Source: an uncultured Flavobacteriales bacterium
GTDB lineage: Bacteria; Bacteroidota; Bacteroidia; Flavobacteriales; Crocinitomicaceae
Assembly (NCBI GenBank): GCA_946480085.1
Contig: CAMLHZ010000001.1
Location: 124,001 to 188,000, forward strand
DNA length: 64,000 nt
Direction of reading: 5' to 3'
Part shown: positions 45,346 to 52,695 of the stretch, piece by piece
Layout of the letters: every line of letters starts with the position of its first letter
Position numbering within the stretch: position 1 is the stretch's first letter
Translations under genes and position numbers: made by a program
Notes under the pieces: model-generated
The model's database searches: none
What the model was told of the DNA's origin: nothing
What the model saw: the letters and a program-made list of their open reading frames with translations, nothing else

Positions 45346-45408
45346 AAACGATAGATCACACACTGGTTTAAATTTTGACTTTTGCTTTTTAACTTTTCAC
45401 TTTCTAAG
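45338..45408. repeat. Inverted repeat of AAAAGTGAAAAG / CTTTTCACTTT words
   Basis: AAAAGTGAAAAGTGAAAA at the end of the ligase gene (its last codons are part of it) is mirrored by TTTTGACTTTTGC and AACTTTTCACTTT at 45375-45405. A similar half-site lies at 59460-59486 (AAAAAGCAAAAGTCAAAAG). Confidence 0.45.
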
Positions 45409-45473
45409 GTAACCAAATCCCAGATTTAACGTACGCTTAGCATAGAAGTACTCTGGCTTTGAGCTTAAAACCG

Positions 45474-45481
45474 TACTTTTG
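45474..45481 (+). promoter_or_regulatory. -7 box TACTTTTG upstream of mgtE
   Basis: A perfect TAnnTTTG ends 15 bases before the ATG at 45497. No -33 TTTG at standard spacing. Confidence 0.45.
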
Positions 45482-45496
45482 CAAAAATAATCGGCA

Positions 45497-46846
45497 ATGC
45501 GTTTTGAATTAACCAAAGAATTTCTTGAAGAAATCCGTTTAGCAATAGATGGAAATGATCTTCTTTGGATCAAGGAGCACGTTCTGCATTTGCACGTTGC
45601 CGATATTGCGGAAATTCTGGACGAACTTTCGAATGAACAAGCCAAATTCATTTATTACTTACTCGAAGAAGAAGAGCAGGCTGATGTTTTAATGAGTCTG
45701 GAGGAAGACGTTCGCGACCGTTTTCTTGCTTCACTTTCCGCAAAAGATTTAGCCGATCAATTAGAGAATCTGGACTCAGATGATGCGGCAGACATCTTGA
45801 TGGAATTACCAAACGAACGTATTCAGGAGGTAATTTCTCAAATGGAAGACGATGATGCCGCAGAGGACATTGTTGACCTATTGAACTACGACGAAGACAC
45901 CGCCGGAGGTTTGATGCAGAAAGAATTTATTCAGGCAAAACTGGATTGGCCGGTAAACAGGGCTTTGGTAGAATTGCGTCGTCAGGCTGAAGATGTAGAA
46001 CAAGTTTATACGATTTACGTTGTTGACGAACTATCAAAACTCGTTGGTGTTCTTTCCCTGAAACGCTTACTTTTTGCTAGTCCGAAAACGCCTATTAGAG
46101 ACCTATACAGCGCCAAGAATCTTATCTTCGTAAAGACCTCTGATTCTTCTGAGAAAGTTGCGAAAGTGATGGATAAGTACGACTTGGTTTCCGTTCCAGT
46201 AGTCGATTTACAAAACAAGTTAGTGGGTCGAATTACCATTGACGACGTTGTCGACATCATCAAGGAAGAGGCAGAGAAAGATTTCCAGTTAGCATCAGGT
46301 ATCTCCGAAAAAGTAGAGTCGAACTCGAGTGTTTGGCGACTTTCCCGTGCACGTTTGCCCTGGTTAATTATTGGAATGGTTGGTGGACTCTTCAGCGCTT
46401 TGGTGATTTCCAAGTTCGAAGGAAACATTTCCACTATTCCGGCATTGGCATTTTTCATTCCGCTTATTACGGCGATGGGAGGAAATGTTGGAGTACAATC
46501 TTCGGCAATCGTTGTACAATCCTTAGCACGCGGCGATGATCCTTTTGACAGTATTGTTTCGAAAGTGAGTAAAGAAGCGCTGGTTGGAATTTTGAATGGT
46601 CTCATATGCTCCGTTCTAATCTTTACGGTTGCAACTTTCATCAATAATTTTGAGTTGGCAATGGTAGTGAGTTTCTCGCTTTTGACAGTAATCATTTTCG
46701 CGGCCATTTTCGGAACCATGATTCCATTGATTTTGAATCGATATAAAATTGATCCAGCTTTGGCAACCGGGCCATTCGTCACCACGTTGAATGACGTATT
46801 AGGGTTATTCATCTACTTTACTATAGGACTTATTATCTTACTTTAA
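45497..46846 (+). CDS. mgtE: Magnesium transporter MgtE
   Basis: MgtE is a homodimeric Mg channel gated by cytoplasmic Mg. The 449-residue protein has the N-domain (about 1-130; HLHVADIAEILDEL, LDSDDAADILMELPNERI), paired CBS domains (about 135-255; YDLVSVPVVDLQNKLVGRITIDDVVDI), a plug helix and five transmembrane segments (about 285-449) with the pore motif MGGNVGVQSSAIVVQSLARG. Length and motif order are normal. A riboswitch-like Mg sensor was not seen in the short leader. A CREST-type membrane protein gene follows 10 bases later. Confidence 0.96.
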   Translation: MRFELTKEFLEEIRLAIDGNDLLWIKEHVLHLHVADIAEILDELSNEQAKFIYYLLEEEEQADVLMSLEEDVRDRFLASLSAKDLADQLENLDSDDAADILMELPNERIQEVISQMEDDDAAEDIVDLLNYDEDTAGGLMQKEFIQAKLDWPVNRALVELRRQAEDVEQVYTIYVVDELSKLVGVLSLKRLLFASPKTPIRDLYSAKNLIFVKTSDSSEKVAKVMDKYDLVSVPVVDLQNKLVGRITIDDVVDIIKEEAEKDFQLASGISEKVESNSSVWRLSRARLPWLIIGMVGGLFSALVISKFEGNISTIPALAFFIPLITAMGGNVGVQSSAIVVQSLARGDDPFDSIVSKVSKEALVGILNGLICSVLIFTVATFINNFELAMVVSFSLLTVIIFAAIFGTMIPLILNRYKIDPALATGPFVTTLNDVLGLFIYFTIGLIILL

Positions 46847-46856
46847 TCCTAAAGTT

Positions 46857-47531
46857 GTGAGATTGGAATTGCCAGACGACCACGGCCAATACTATAAAGA
46901 AACGGATCTTTCCCACTTCATTGTAGAACCCTGGAATGCCTGGTCATCACTTACCTTCCTAATTCCTGCAATCTACTTCATTTGGCAAATTAAACGCTCA
47001 GGCAATAGTCATCCGTTTATGTTTTGGTTTGCATGTCCACTTCTAATTATTGGTGGCTTAGGAAGCACCTTTTATCATGCTTTCAGAGCTTCATTCTGGC
47101 TAATTCTCGCAGATGTACTTCCTATTTTAATTCTTGTTTTAGCCGTATCGATAAGAACATGGATGAAGGTGCTAAAACCAAAATGGCTTGTTATTCCAAT
47201 TACAGTTCTTTTTTTCGTCCTGAGTTTTGGCATCATGAAGTTCTTTAGCAATCAAGACCGGGTAACGGCAAGTTATGTTGTACGCGGAACAATGTTGCTG
47301 CTTCCATTTATTCTATATCTCAGAAAACCGGAAACTAAAGTAAAAACATACATTCTTTATGCAGCTATTGCTCTCGGTTTGGCGTTAACTTTCCGATTTC
47401 TGGATGAAAAGTTATTCATTTCATGGATGCCTTGGGGAACGCACTGGCTTTGGCATGTTTCAACAGCTGTAGCCGCCTGGTTCTTGGGTGAGTTCATTAT
47501 TCGCAATGATCAGACTGTTGAAGAACTATAA
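46857..47531 (+). CDS. Ceramidase-like CREST superfamily membrane protein
   Basis: The 224-residue protein has about seven transmembrane segments. Motifs typical of the CREST (alkaline ceramidase, PAQR, TMEM) metallo-hydrolase superfamily are placed as expected: EPWNAWSSLTFLIPA near the start, GLGSTFYHAF (Ser and His) in TM2-3, LADVLPILILV (Asp), and GTHWLWHVSTA (two His) in the last helix. These residues would hold a zinc ion in the membrane. It starts with GTG ten bases after the mgtE stop, so it is probably cotranscribed. The substrate (a ceramide-like lipid is possible) is inference. Confidence 0.75.
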   Translation: MRLELPDDHGQYYKETDLSHFIVEPWNAWSSLTFLIPAIYFIWQIKRSGNSHPFMFWFACPLLIIGGLGSTFYHAFRASFWLILADVLPILILVLAVSIRTWMKVLKPKWLVIPITVLFFVLSFGIMKFFSNQDRVTASYVVRGTMLLLPFILYLRKPETKVKTYILYAAIALGLALTFRFLDEKLFISWMPWGTHWLWHVSTAVAAWFLGEFIIRNDQTVEEL

Positions 47532-47650
47532 GGCGAATACGATTCTGCTCGGGTGAACCTGAATTCAGAAAAAAATCAAAAAAATTTTCACCTTCGAAAT
47601 CCAAAAAAGAAAACTGCGCGTAACTCACTTGAAACTTAAAAACAAGGATT

Positions 47651-48205
47651 ATGAAAAAGGCAGTTTTAACACTAGCATTAGCAGTTGCATCAGCAACATT
47701 TACATTCGCACAAACAAACACAGTTACCGTAGGTGGCGAAGCAATGTACCCTAAAAAAGACATCGTTGACAACGCTGTAAATTCAAAAGATCACACAACT
47801 TTAGTGGCGGCAGTAAAAGCAGCAGGGCTAGTTGAGACTCTGAAAACAGCTGGACCTTTCACAGTATTTGCTCCGGTAAACGATGCATTCGAAAATCTTC
47901 CGGCAGGAACAGTAGAAACGTTATTGAAGCCAGAAAACAAAGGAACGCTAACAAAGGTGTTAACATACCATGTTGTTGCTGGTAAAATGGACTTCAATAC
48001 CATTGCAGCAGCAATCAAAAAAGGAAAAGGAATGGCAGAAATGACAACTGTTTCAGGCGGAAAATTATGGGCTATGATGAACGGTGAACACAATATCATC
48101 ATCAAAGACGAAATGGGAAATATCGCAAACATTACTACATACGATGTATACCAAAGCAACGGTGTGATTCACGTGATTGACAAAGTGGTTATGCCAAAGA
48201 TGTAA
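47651..48205 (+). CDS. Secreted fasciclin (FAS1) domain protein
   Basis: The 184-residue protein has signal peptide MKKAVLTLALAVASATFTFA and one FAS1 adhesion domain (about 40-183): VNSKDHTTLVAAVKAAGLVETLK, GPFTVFAPVNDAFENLP (the H1 signature), LTKVLTYHVVAGKMD and GVIHVIDKVVMP (the second signature). FAS1 proteins mediate adhesion or bind ligands in the envelope. It stands alone with a strong terminator after it. Confidence 0.93.
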   Translation: MKKAVLTLALAVASATFTFAQTNTVTVGGEAMYPKKDIVDNAVNSKDHTTLVAAVKAAGLVETLKTAGPFTVFAPVNDAFENLPAGTVETLLKPENKGTLTKVLTYHVVAGKMDFNTIAAAIKKGKGMAEMTTVSGGKLWAMMNGEHNIIIKDEMGNIANITTYDVYQSNGVIHVIDKVVMPKM

Positions 48206-48233
48206 TCCAGAATCATCACTTTATTTCAAAGAG

Positions 48234-48266
48234 AGGTCGTACGCCAAAGGCGCACGACCTTTTTTG
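48234..48266 (+). terminator. Rho-independent terminator of the fasciclin gene
   Basis: AGGTCGT (48234-48240) pairs with ACGACCT (48254-48260), extended by CGCC/GGCG inside, and is followed by TTTTTT. It starts 29 bases after the stop. Confidence 0.85.
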
Positions 48267-48279
48267 TTTAAATGCCTTT

Positions 48280-48307
48280 GTAAAGAGGTCATGCATCACG
48301 TCTCTAC
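48280..48307. repeat. Palindromic repeat, GATGCATC family (copy 2)
   Basis: A 28-base imperfect palindrome centred on ATGCAT, with GTAAAGAGG on the left and CGTCTCTAC on the right; three of the 14 pairs are mismatched or wobble. It lies 40 bases before the sigma factor gene. Confidence 0.55.
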
Positions 48308-48347
48308 TTAAACCTTTGCAATAAAAAACTATCTTCATCTCAATAAG

Positions 48348-48842
48348 ATGGAACTGCAGGCTATTTATGAAAAAATGGGAAACAAGGTATTTAACCTTGC
48401 TCTGCAGTATGTACAAAACAAAGAAGACGCTGAGGAAATTACTCAAGACGTATTCGTAACTATTCACCAAAAGCAAGATCAGTTCAAAGGGGATTCTTTA
48501 CTTGAAACCTGGATTTACAGAATCACCGTAAACAAAAGCCTGGATTTTCTGAAGTACAAGAAACGAAAGCGCAGATGGATGCAACTAATGCGCATCGTCT
48601 TCACCGATGCTGACGTTTCAGATTTCAACCATCCCGGAATAGAAATCGAAAATAAAGAAGCCCTTGAATCACTGTTTTCAAAAATAAACTCGCTTTCCGA
48701 ACAACAGAAAACGGTAATTATTCTTTCAAAAATTGAGCATCTCAATCATACGGAAATAGCAGGAATCATGCAGGTTTCCACAAAAGCAGTTGAATCATTA
48801 CTCGCCCGGGCAAAAGAAAATTTGAAAAAAAAATTGGGGTAA
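48348..48842 (+). CDS. ECF RNA polymerase sigma factor
   Basis: The 164-residue sigma-70 family protein has region 2 (about 1-70; NLALQYVQNKEDAEEITQDVFVTIHQK, WIYRITVNKSLDFLKYKKRKRR) and region 4 (about 105-160; LSEQQKTVIILSKIEHLNHTEIA, STKAVESLLARAKENLKK). It would redirect RNA polymerase to a small regulon. It heads an operon of six genes: small membrane protein (42 bases later), Spy-like protein (4-base overlap), MbnP (4-base overlap), MbnH-like (4-base overlap) and YHYH protein (6-base gap). The next gene is the likely partner that holds it in check. Confidence 0.95.
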   Translation: MELQAIYEKMGNKVFNLALQYVQNKEDAEEITQDVFVTIHQKQDQFKGDSLLETWIYRITVNKSLDFLKYKKRKRRWMQLMRIVFTDADVSDFNHPGIEIENKEALESLFSKINSLSEQQKTVIILSKIEHLNHTEIAGIMQVSTKAVESLLARAKENLKKKLG

Positions 48843-48884
48843 GCGAGGGATAGAAATAAAAACGTCGTCAAAACAATTAGTGCA

Positions 48885-49139
48885 ATGGAAAAAGAACTGG
48901 AAATATTAAAGACAATTAAGCAAGTGGATGCTCCACCATTTCTGTTCACCAGAATTGAGGAGAAGATTCGCGTACATGCCAGTGAATATCTGAACACAAA
49001 GAAAACCGTTCTTTACCTCACCGGAATTGTAAGTGTGGTTGTTCTGAACGTTTGGATCATTTATGGGCAAAAACAAGAATCCAAACAAAATATTGCAGCA
49101 GAAATGCAATTGGTAGAATCAAATCAACTTTACGAATGA
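48885..49139 (+). CDS. Small single-pass membrane protein, possible anti-sigma factor
   Basis: The 84-residue protein has an N-terminal cytoplasmic-looking segment (LEILKTIKQVDAPPFLFTRIEEKI), one transmembrane helix (about 45-62, VLYLTGIVSVVVLNVWII) and a short outer tail. The PPFLFTRI-type segment is common in short Bacteroidota proteins that follow ECF sigma genes. It has no zinc-binding anti-sigma motif (HxxxCxxC). Position makes anti-sigma or sensing function likely; sequence alone does not prove it. Its stop overlaps the next ATG (ATGA). Confidence 0.7.
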   Translation: MEKELEILKTIKQVDAPPFLFTRIEEKIRVHASEYLNTKKTVLYLTGIVSVVVLNVWIIYGQKQESKQNIAAEMQLVESNQLYE

Positions 49140-49567
49140 AACGTTCTACCATAAAAAATATCTTTCTAATTGTGTTGTTGATTTCCAACTCGATATTGCT
49201 GTTTATGTGGATCAACGCTCCTCAGCACAGACGGCATGGACCAAGAAATCAGATTATTGAAAAACTGGATCTTTCTGAGAAACAAGTTGTTCAATACGAT
49301 GTTTACATTACAGAACACCGTAAATCGATACGTACTCTTGAAGATAAACTTTCACAGAAGAAAAAAGCGCTTTTTCATAACGTAGACAAACCTTTCAATG
49401 ATTCCATCGCAGAAGATATTTCAGAGATAGAGAAAGATATTCTGAAAGTTCACTACAAGCACATTCAGGAAATTAAAAGTCTTTGTAAAGGTGATCAACT
49501 CGAGAAATTTGAAAAATTGAACAAAGAGATCAGTCAACTGTTTAATGCCGGAAGACCAAAAAAATGA
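49136..49567 (+). CDS. Spy/CpxP-like periplasmic protein
   Basis: The 143-residue protein starts at ATG 49136, overlapping the previous stop by four bases; a longer in-frame start at 49052 would run inside the upstream gene. An N-terminal anchor (IFLIVLLISNSILLFMWI) is followed by HRRHGPRNQIIEKLDLSEKQVVQYDVY, the arrangement of Spy/CpxP/ZraP LTxxQ proteins, and long amphipathic helices to the end. These proteins are periplasmic chaperones or metal sensors that respond to metal and envelope stress. The RRHG cluster could bind metal. In this operon it likely senses or buffers the same metal as MbnP. Confidence 0.75.
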   Translation: MKRSTIKNIFLIVLLISNSILLFMWINAPQHRRHGPRNQIIEKLDLSEKQVVQYDVYITEHRKSIRTLEDKLSQKKKALFHNVDKPFNDSIAEDISEIEKDILKVHYKHIQEIKSLCKGDQLEKFEKLNKEISQLFNAGRPKK

Positions 49568-50226
49568 GTAGGTATTTCTTCATACTATTTCTGGTTCTTA
49601 CCCATTCCATTTGTGCACAAATGCATTTGGAAGTGAAAGTAATGGCCAATAACGAAGAAGTGATTTTGGGTCAACCGTTCGTTGTGGGTAATCAAACCTA
49701 TGAACTTAACCTCATCAAATTTTACATTACCAACTTAACATTCCTCAACAAGGGTGAAGTGGTTGCAGATTTTTCGAATAGTCCTAACCTCGTTAACCTG
49801 GAAGACGATTCCAGTACCGTTATTCCCGTTGCCGTTCCAACCAATTTCGATGAGATCAAATTTACGTTTGGCGTAGACAGTTCCACCAATGTGAATGGAA
49901 TTATGACGGGTGCGCTGGATCCAATTAATGGAATGTACTGGACATGGCAAAGCGGTTACATCAACTGCAAGATAGAAGGTCAAACTGTTGAAGAAAGCAG
50001 AAAAAACATTGAATACCACTTAGGGGGTTATCTACCGAACCAATTGGCTGCTCAAAACATCCGTCTCGCCGTTGACTCAAAAGCAGATCTTGTACTTGAA
50101 TTTCATATTGATGCAATTTTGTCTGGCTTGAACGATAAACGTTTGTTTCAAATCATGTCGCCCGGAGAAAACGCCATGTTAGCTTCAGGCTTGCTTTATA
50201 CGAACATAAAAATACACGGTAAATGA
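49564..50226 (+). CDS. MbnP family copper-binding protein
   Basis: The 220-residue secreted protein (signal peptide ends SICAQ) matches the MbnP family: LEVKVMANNEEVILGQPF at the start, YELNLIKFYITNL, NFDEIKFTFGVDS, GMYWTWQSGYINCKIEG (residues 123-139) and LEFHIDAIL. In characterised MbnP, a conserved Trp is oxidised to kynurenine by its di-haem partner MbnH, creating a Cu(I) site; Trp126 or Trp128 in the WTW motif is the candidate here. It overlaps its neighbours on both sides by four bases, and the next gene is an MbnH-like di-haem protein, which supports the assignment. Original MbnP sits in methanobactin clusters; none is seen here. Confidence 0.85.
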   Translation: MSRYFFILFLVLTHSICAQMHLEVKVMANNEEVILGQPFVVGNQTYELNLIKFYITNLTFLNKGEVVADFSNSPNLVNLEDDSSTVIPVAVPTNFDEIKFTFGVDSSTNVNGIMTGALDPINGMYWTWQSGYINCKIEGQTVEESRKNIEYHLGGYLPNQLAAQNIRLAVDSKADLVLEFHIDAILSGLNDKRLFQIMSPGENAMLASGLLYTNIKIHGK

Positions 50227-51242
50227 GAAGAATAGAACTGTTTTTTCTTCTTGGATTTATCGTCCTGATGTCGTTTACATACGGCAGTAAATTGCTATGG
50301 AAAACACCAACGGCTTGGCCAGAACCAACGTATAATTTCGCTAAAAACGAGCTGGATTCTAATGTTGTTCAGCTAGGACGAATTCTTTTCTATGACCCTA
50401 TTCTTTCTTCAGATAGCACCATTTCTTGTGCCAGTTGTCATTCTCCATACAATGCATTTACACATGTTGATCACGCATTAAGTCATGGTATTCGTGATCA
50501 GATTGGAAAACGCAATTCGCCTGTTCTGTTCAATTTAGCATGGAACAAAAGTTTCATGTGGGATGGAGCCATCAATCATTTAGATGTTCAGGCCCTTGCT
50601 CCTATTGAAAATCATCAGGAAATGGATGAGAAACTACCGAATGTCATCAAAAAACTATCTCGAAATAAACGCTATCAGGAATTCTTTTTAAAAGCCTATG
50701 GAACAAACAAGATTACGAGCGAACGCTTACTGAAATCCATCTCACAATTCATGCTTACACTGGTAAGTTCCAATTCAAAATACGATAAAATTATACGCAA
50801 CGAATCAGGTGTCCAGTTCACTACCAACGAACAAAAGGGTTATGAACTATTCAAACAACATTGCGCAAGTTGTCATACAGAACCCTTGTTTACCAACAAC
50901 ACCTTTCAAAACAACGGATTGGCACCTGATTCTATATTGAATGATCCCGGACGAATGGGAATTACTGGAAAAGAGGAAGACAACTTGAAATTTAAAGTTC
51001 CTACCCTTCGAAACATTGAGCGCTCAGCTCCTTACATGCACGACGGTAGATATAAAAACCTGCAAATGGTTATGTTTCATTATTCCAGCAACATTCATAA
51101 CAGCGGAACCCTTGCCCCAGCATTGAAGGGTGGAATAGCATTATCGGAAGAAGATAAAAAGAACATTATTGCTTTTTTGAAAACGCTGACAGACAATGAA
51201 TTTTTAAACAATAAATCATATCAATATCCACGAAAACAATAA
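50223..51242 (+). CDS. Di-haem cytochrome c peroxidase family protein, MbnH-like
   Basis: The 339-residue protein has an N-terminal membrane-type signal and two c-type haem sites: CASCH at residues 69-73 and CASCH at residues 214-218. Family landmarks are RNSPVLFNLAWNKSFMWDG, LDVQALAPIENHQEM, GYELFKQHCASCHTEPLF, KFKVPTLRNIERSAPYMHDG and IAFLKTLTD. This is the bacterial cytochrome c peroxidase/MauG/MbnH superfamily. Adjacent MbnP makes an MbnH role (oxidising a partner Trp) more likely than peroxide detoxification. The four-base overlap with MbnP implies coupled translation. Confidence 0.88.
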   Translation: MRRIELFFLLGFIVLMSFTYGSKLLWKTPTAWPEPTYNFAKNELDSNVVQLGRILFYDPILSSDSTISCASCHSPYNAFTHVDHALSHGIRDQIGKRNSPVLFNLAWNKSFMWDGAINHLDVQALAPIENHQEMDEKLPNVIKKLSRNKRYQEFFLKAYGTNKITSERLLKSISQFMLTLVSSNSKYDKIIRNESGVQFTTNEQKGYELFKQHCASCHTEPLFTNNTFQNNGLAPDSILNDPGRMGITGKEEDNLKFKVPTLRNIERSAPYMHDGRYKNLQMVMFHYSSNIHNSGTLAPALKGGIALSEEDKKNIIAFLKTLTDNEFLNNKSYQYPRKQ

Positions 51243-51248
51243 CAGAAA

Positions 51249-52598
51249 ATGAAAAATAAACTTCTCCTATTAGGACTAATAACAACTAACCTGGCTGCAA
51301 ATGCTCAAGGTCCGGCAATTACTTCTTGGTTGCAAAACAACACCATTTACGGCAGACATTATGTAAGCGGGAATTCCACCGCCATTCAAGACAATGTGCT
51401 CTCCAACACACAATTGATTGAATATTCAACAAGCTGGGTATATGTCCACACACATGGAATACCAACTTACGTTACGGGTCCATATTTGGACGGAAATCCA
51501 TCCTTGGCAAGCGATCAAAACGCCATTTTCAAATTTCCATTAACACCCACTCAAAACACCGGAACCTTAACCGCGACAACTGGTGGTAACATTGGCGTCT
51601 TCATCAATGGTGTTGCACTGTTCGACTACAGAGACGGCGTTTCATGGAAAAGTTCCAACAGCACACTTGCTGGTGGCCCTTATGGAGGAATGGGAGATGG
51701 TGTTTGGAATAGAGACGCTGTAGTTGGCGAATTGGGTGGTTTCGACTGTTCAAAAGGACATCCTGCAATGGGGAATTACCATCATCACCAAAACCCAAGC
51801 GCATTTGATTTGGATTTGGATGTGATTTCTACCGTTTGTAACCTGTACGATGCAGATGGGCTTTACGCTATTGACAGTACAGAACATTCGCCATTGATTG
51901 GGTTTGCTTACGACGGATTTCCAATCTACGGAGCATACGCTTATGAAAACGCGAATGGAACAGGGAATATCGTTCGTATGAAATCAAGTTATACTTTACG
52001 AAACATCACTGTTCGAAACACCTATTCCAACGGAAGTTCGGTAACTGCGGGACCCAATGTGAGCACAACTTATCCGCTTGGATACTTTAGAGAAGATTAC
52101 GAATATACCGCTCCAGCATCTGACGATTATTTGGACGCACACAATGGACGTTTTTGTGTAACACCTGAATATCCCGCTGGAATTTACTGCTATTTTGCAA
52201 CGGTTGACGAAAACTGGAATTCGGCTTACCCATACGCAGTTGGACCAACATTCTACGGAAATAAAGTGGCTGCGAAAGTGACAAGCGTTTCAGAAACGAC
52301 AACTGTTTACGAAAGCACAGCAGGAATTACACAACAAGAATTGGAAAACCTACAGATAGAAGTTTTCCCGAATCCTGCCACAAACCTGGTAGCAGTTCAA
52401 ATCAATGGATTAGTAGAAGAAAACCTTACTGTTCGTTTAGTTGATATGGCAGGAAGAGAGATCAGCTCATCAATGATAGCAGCCGGAAGCACTATTTCTT
52501 ACTTCAATACTGAAGGATTGAAATCGGGTGAATATCTACTACTGATTAGCAGTTCAGCTGGAACAACAAACAAAAAATTGAGCGTAATCAACGATTAA
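51249..52598 (+). CDS. YHYH domain protein with T9SS sorting tail
   Basis: The 449-residue secreted protein (signal peptide MKNKLLLLGLITTNLAANAQ) contains a YHYH domain (about 60-335): YVHTHGIPTYVTGPY, GVFINGVALFDYRDGVSW, GHPAMGNYHHHQNPSAF (about 172-187, the eponymous histidine motif, here YHHH), LIGFAYDGFPIYGAY and the C-terminal FCVTPEYPAGIYCYFAT. The last about 80 residues are a T9SS type A tail (VFPNPATNLVAVQI through KSGEYLLLISS). It lies six bases after the MbnH-like gene. The function of YHYH proteins is not established; the His-rich motif suggests metal. It is the only T9SS cargo in the operon. Confidence 0.88.
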   Translation: MKNKLLLLGLITTNLAANAQGPAITSWLQNNTIYGRHYVSGNSTAIQDNVLSNTQLIEYSTSWVYVHTHGIPTYVTGPYLDGNPSLASDQNAIFKFPLTPTQNTGTLTATTGGNIGVFINGVALFDYRDGVSWKSSNSTLAGGPYGGMGDGVWNRDAVVGELGGFDCSKGHPAMGNYHHHQNPSAFDLDLDVISTVCNLYDADGLYAIDSTEHSPLIGFAYDGFPIYGAYAYENANGTGNIVRMKSSYTLRNITVRNTYSNGSSVTAGPNVSTTYPLGYFREDYEYTAPASDDYLDAHNGRFCVTPEYPAGIYCYFATVDENWNSAYPYAVGPTFYGNKVAAKVTSVSETTTVYESTAGITQQELENLQIEVFPNPATNLVAVQINGLVEENLTVRLVDMAGREISSSMIAAGSTISYFNTEGLKSGEYLLLISSSAGTTNKKLSVIND

Positions 52599-52614
52599 GC
52601 ATTGTTTTCAAAAG

Positions 52615-52673
52615 AAAAACCCGGCACTTCGGCATCTCGACTCCGCTCGATGACCTTGTGACTGGGTTTTTTT
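52615..52673. terminator. Two-way terminator hairpin carrying a 40-bp repeat (copy A)
   Basis: AAAAACCC and GGGTTTTTTT close a hairpin between two convergent genes. Positions 52625-52664 are identical, as reverse complement, to 54576-54615. Includes the CGACTCCGCTC word also found in the 22.9 kb hairpin. Confidence 0.7.
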
Positions 52674-52695
52674 ATGACTTTATGATGTTGTCTTT

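Noticed and set aside
46015..46812. 265-codon minus-strand open frame inside mgtE
   Set aside because: Antisense shadow of a highly conserved gene; its protein is low-complexity Ser/Thr/Lys-rich with no fold-like pattern.
50223..51242. Ordinary peroxide-detoxifying cytochrome c peroxidase
   Set aside because: Possible by family, but overlap with an MbnP gene and operon context favour an MbnH-like role; retained as an alternative.
48843..52598. A methanobactin precursor peptide gene in the MbnP/MbnH operon
   Set aside because: No small frame with the leader and paired-cysteine core expected of MbnA was seen, and there are no MbnB/MbnC genes.
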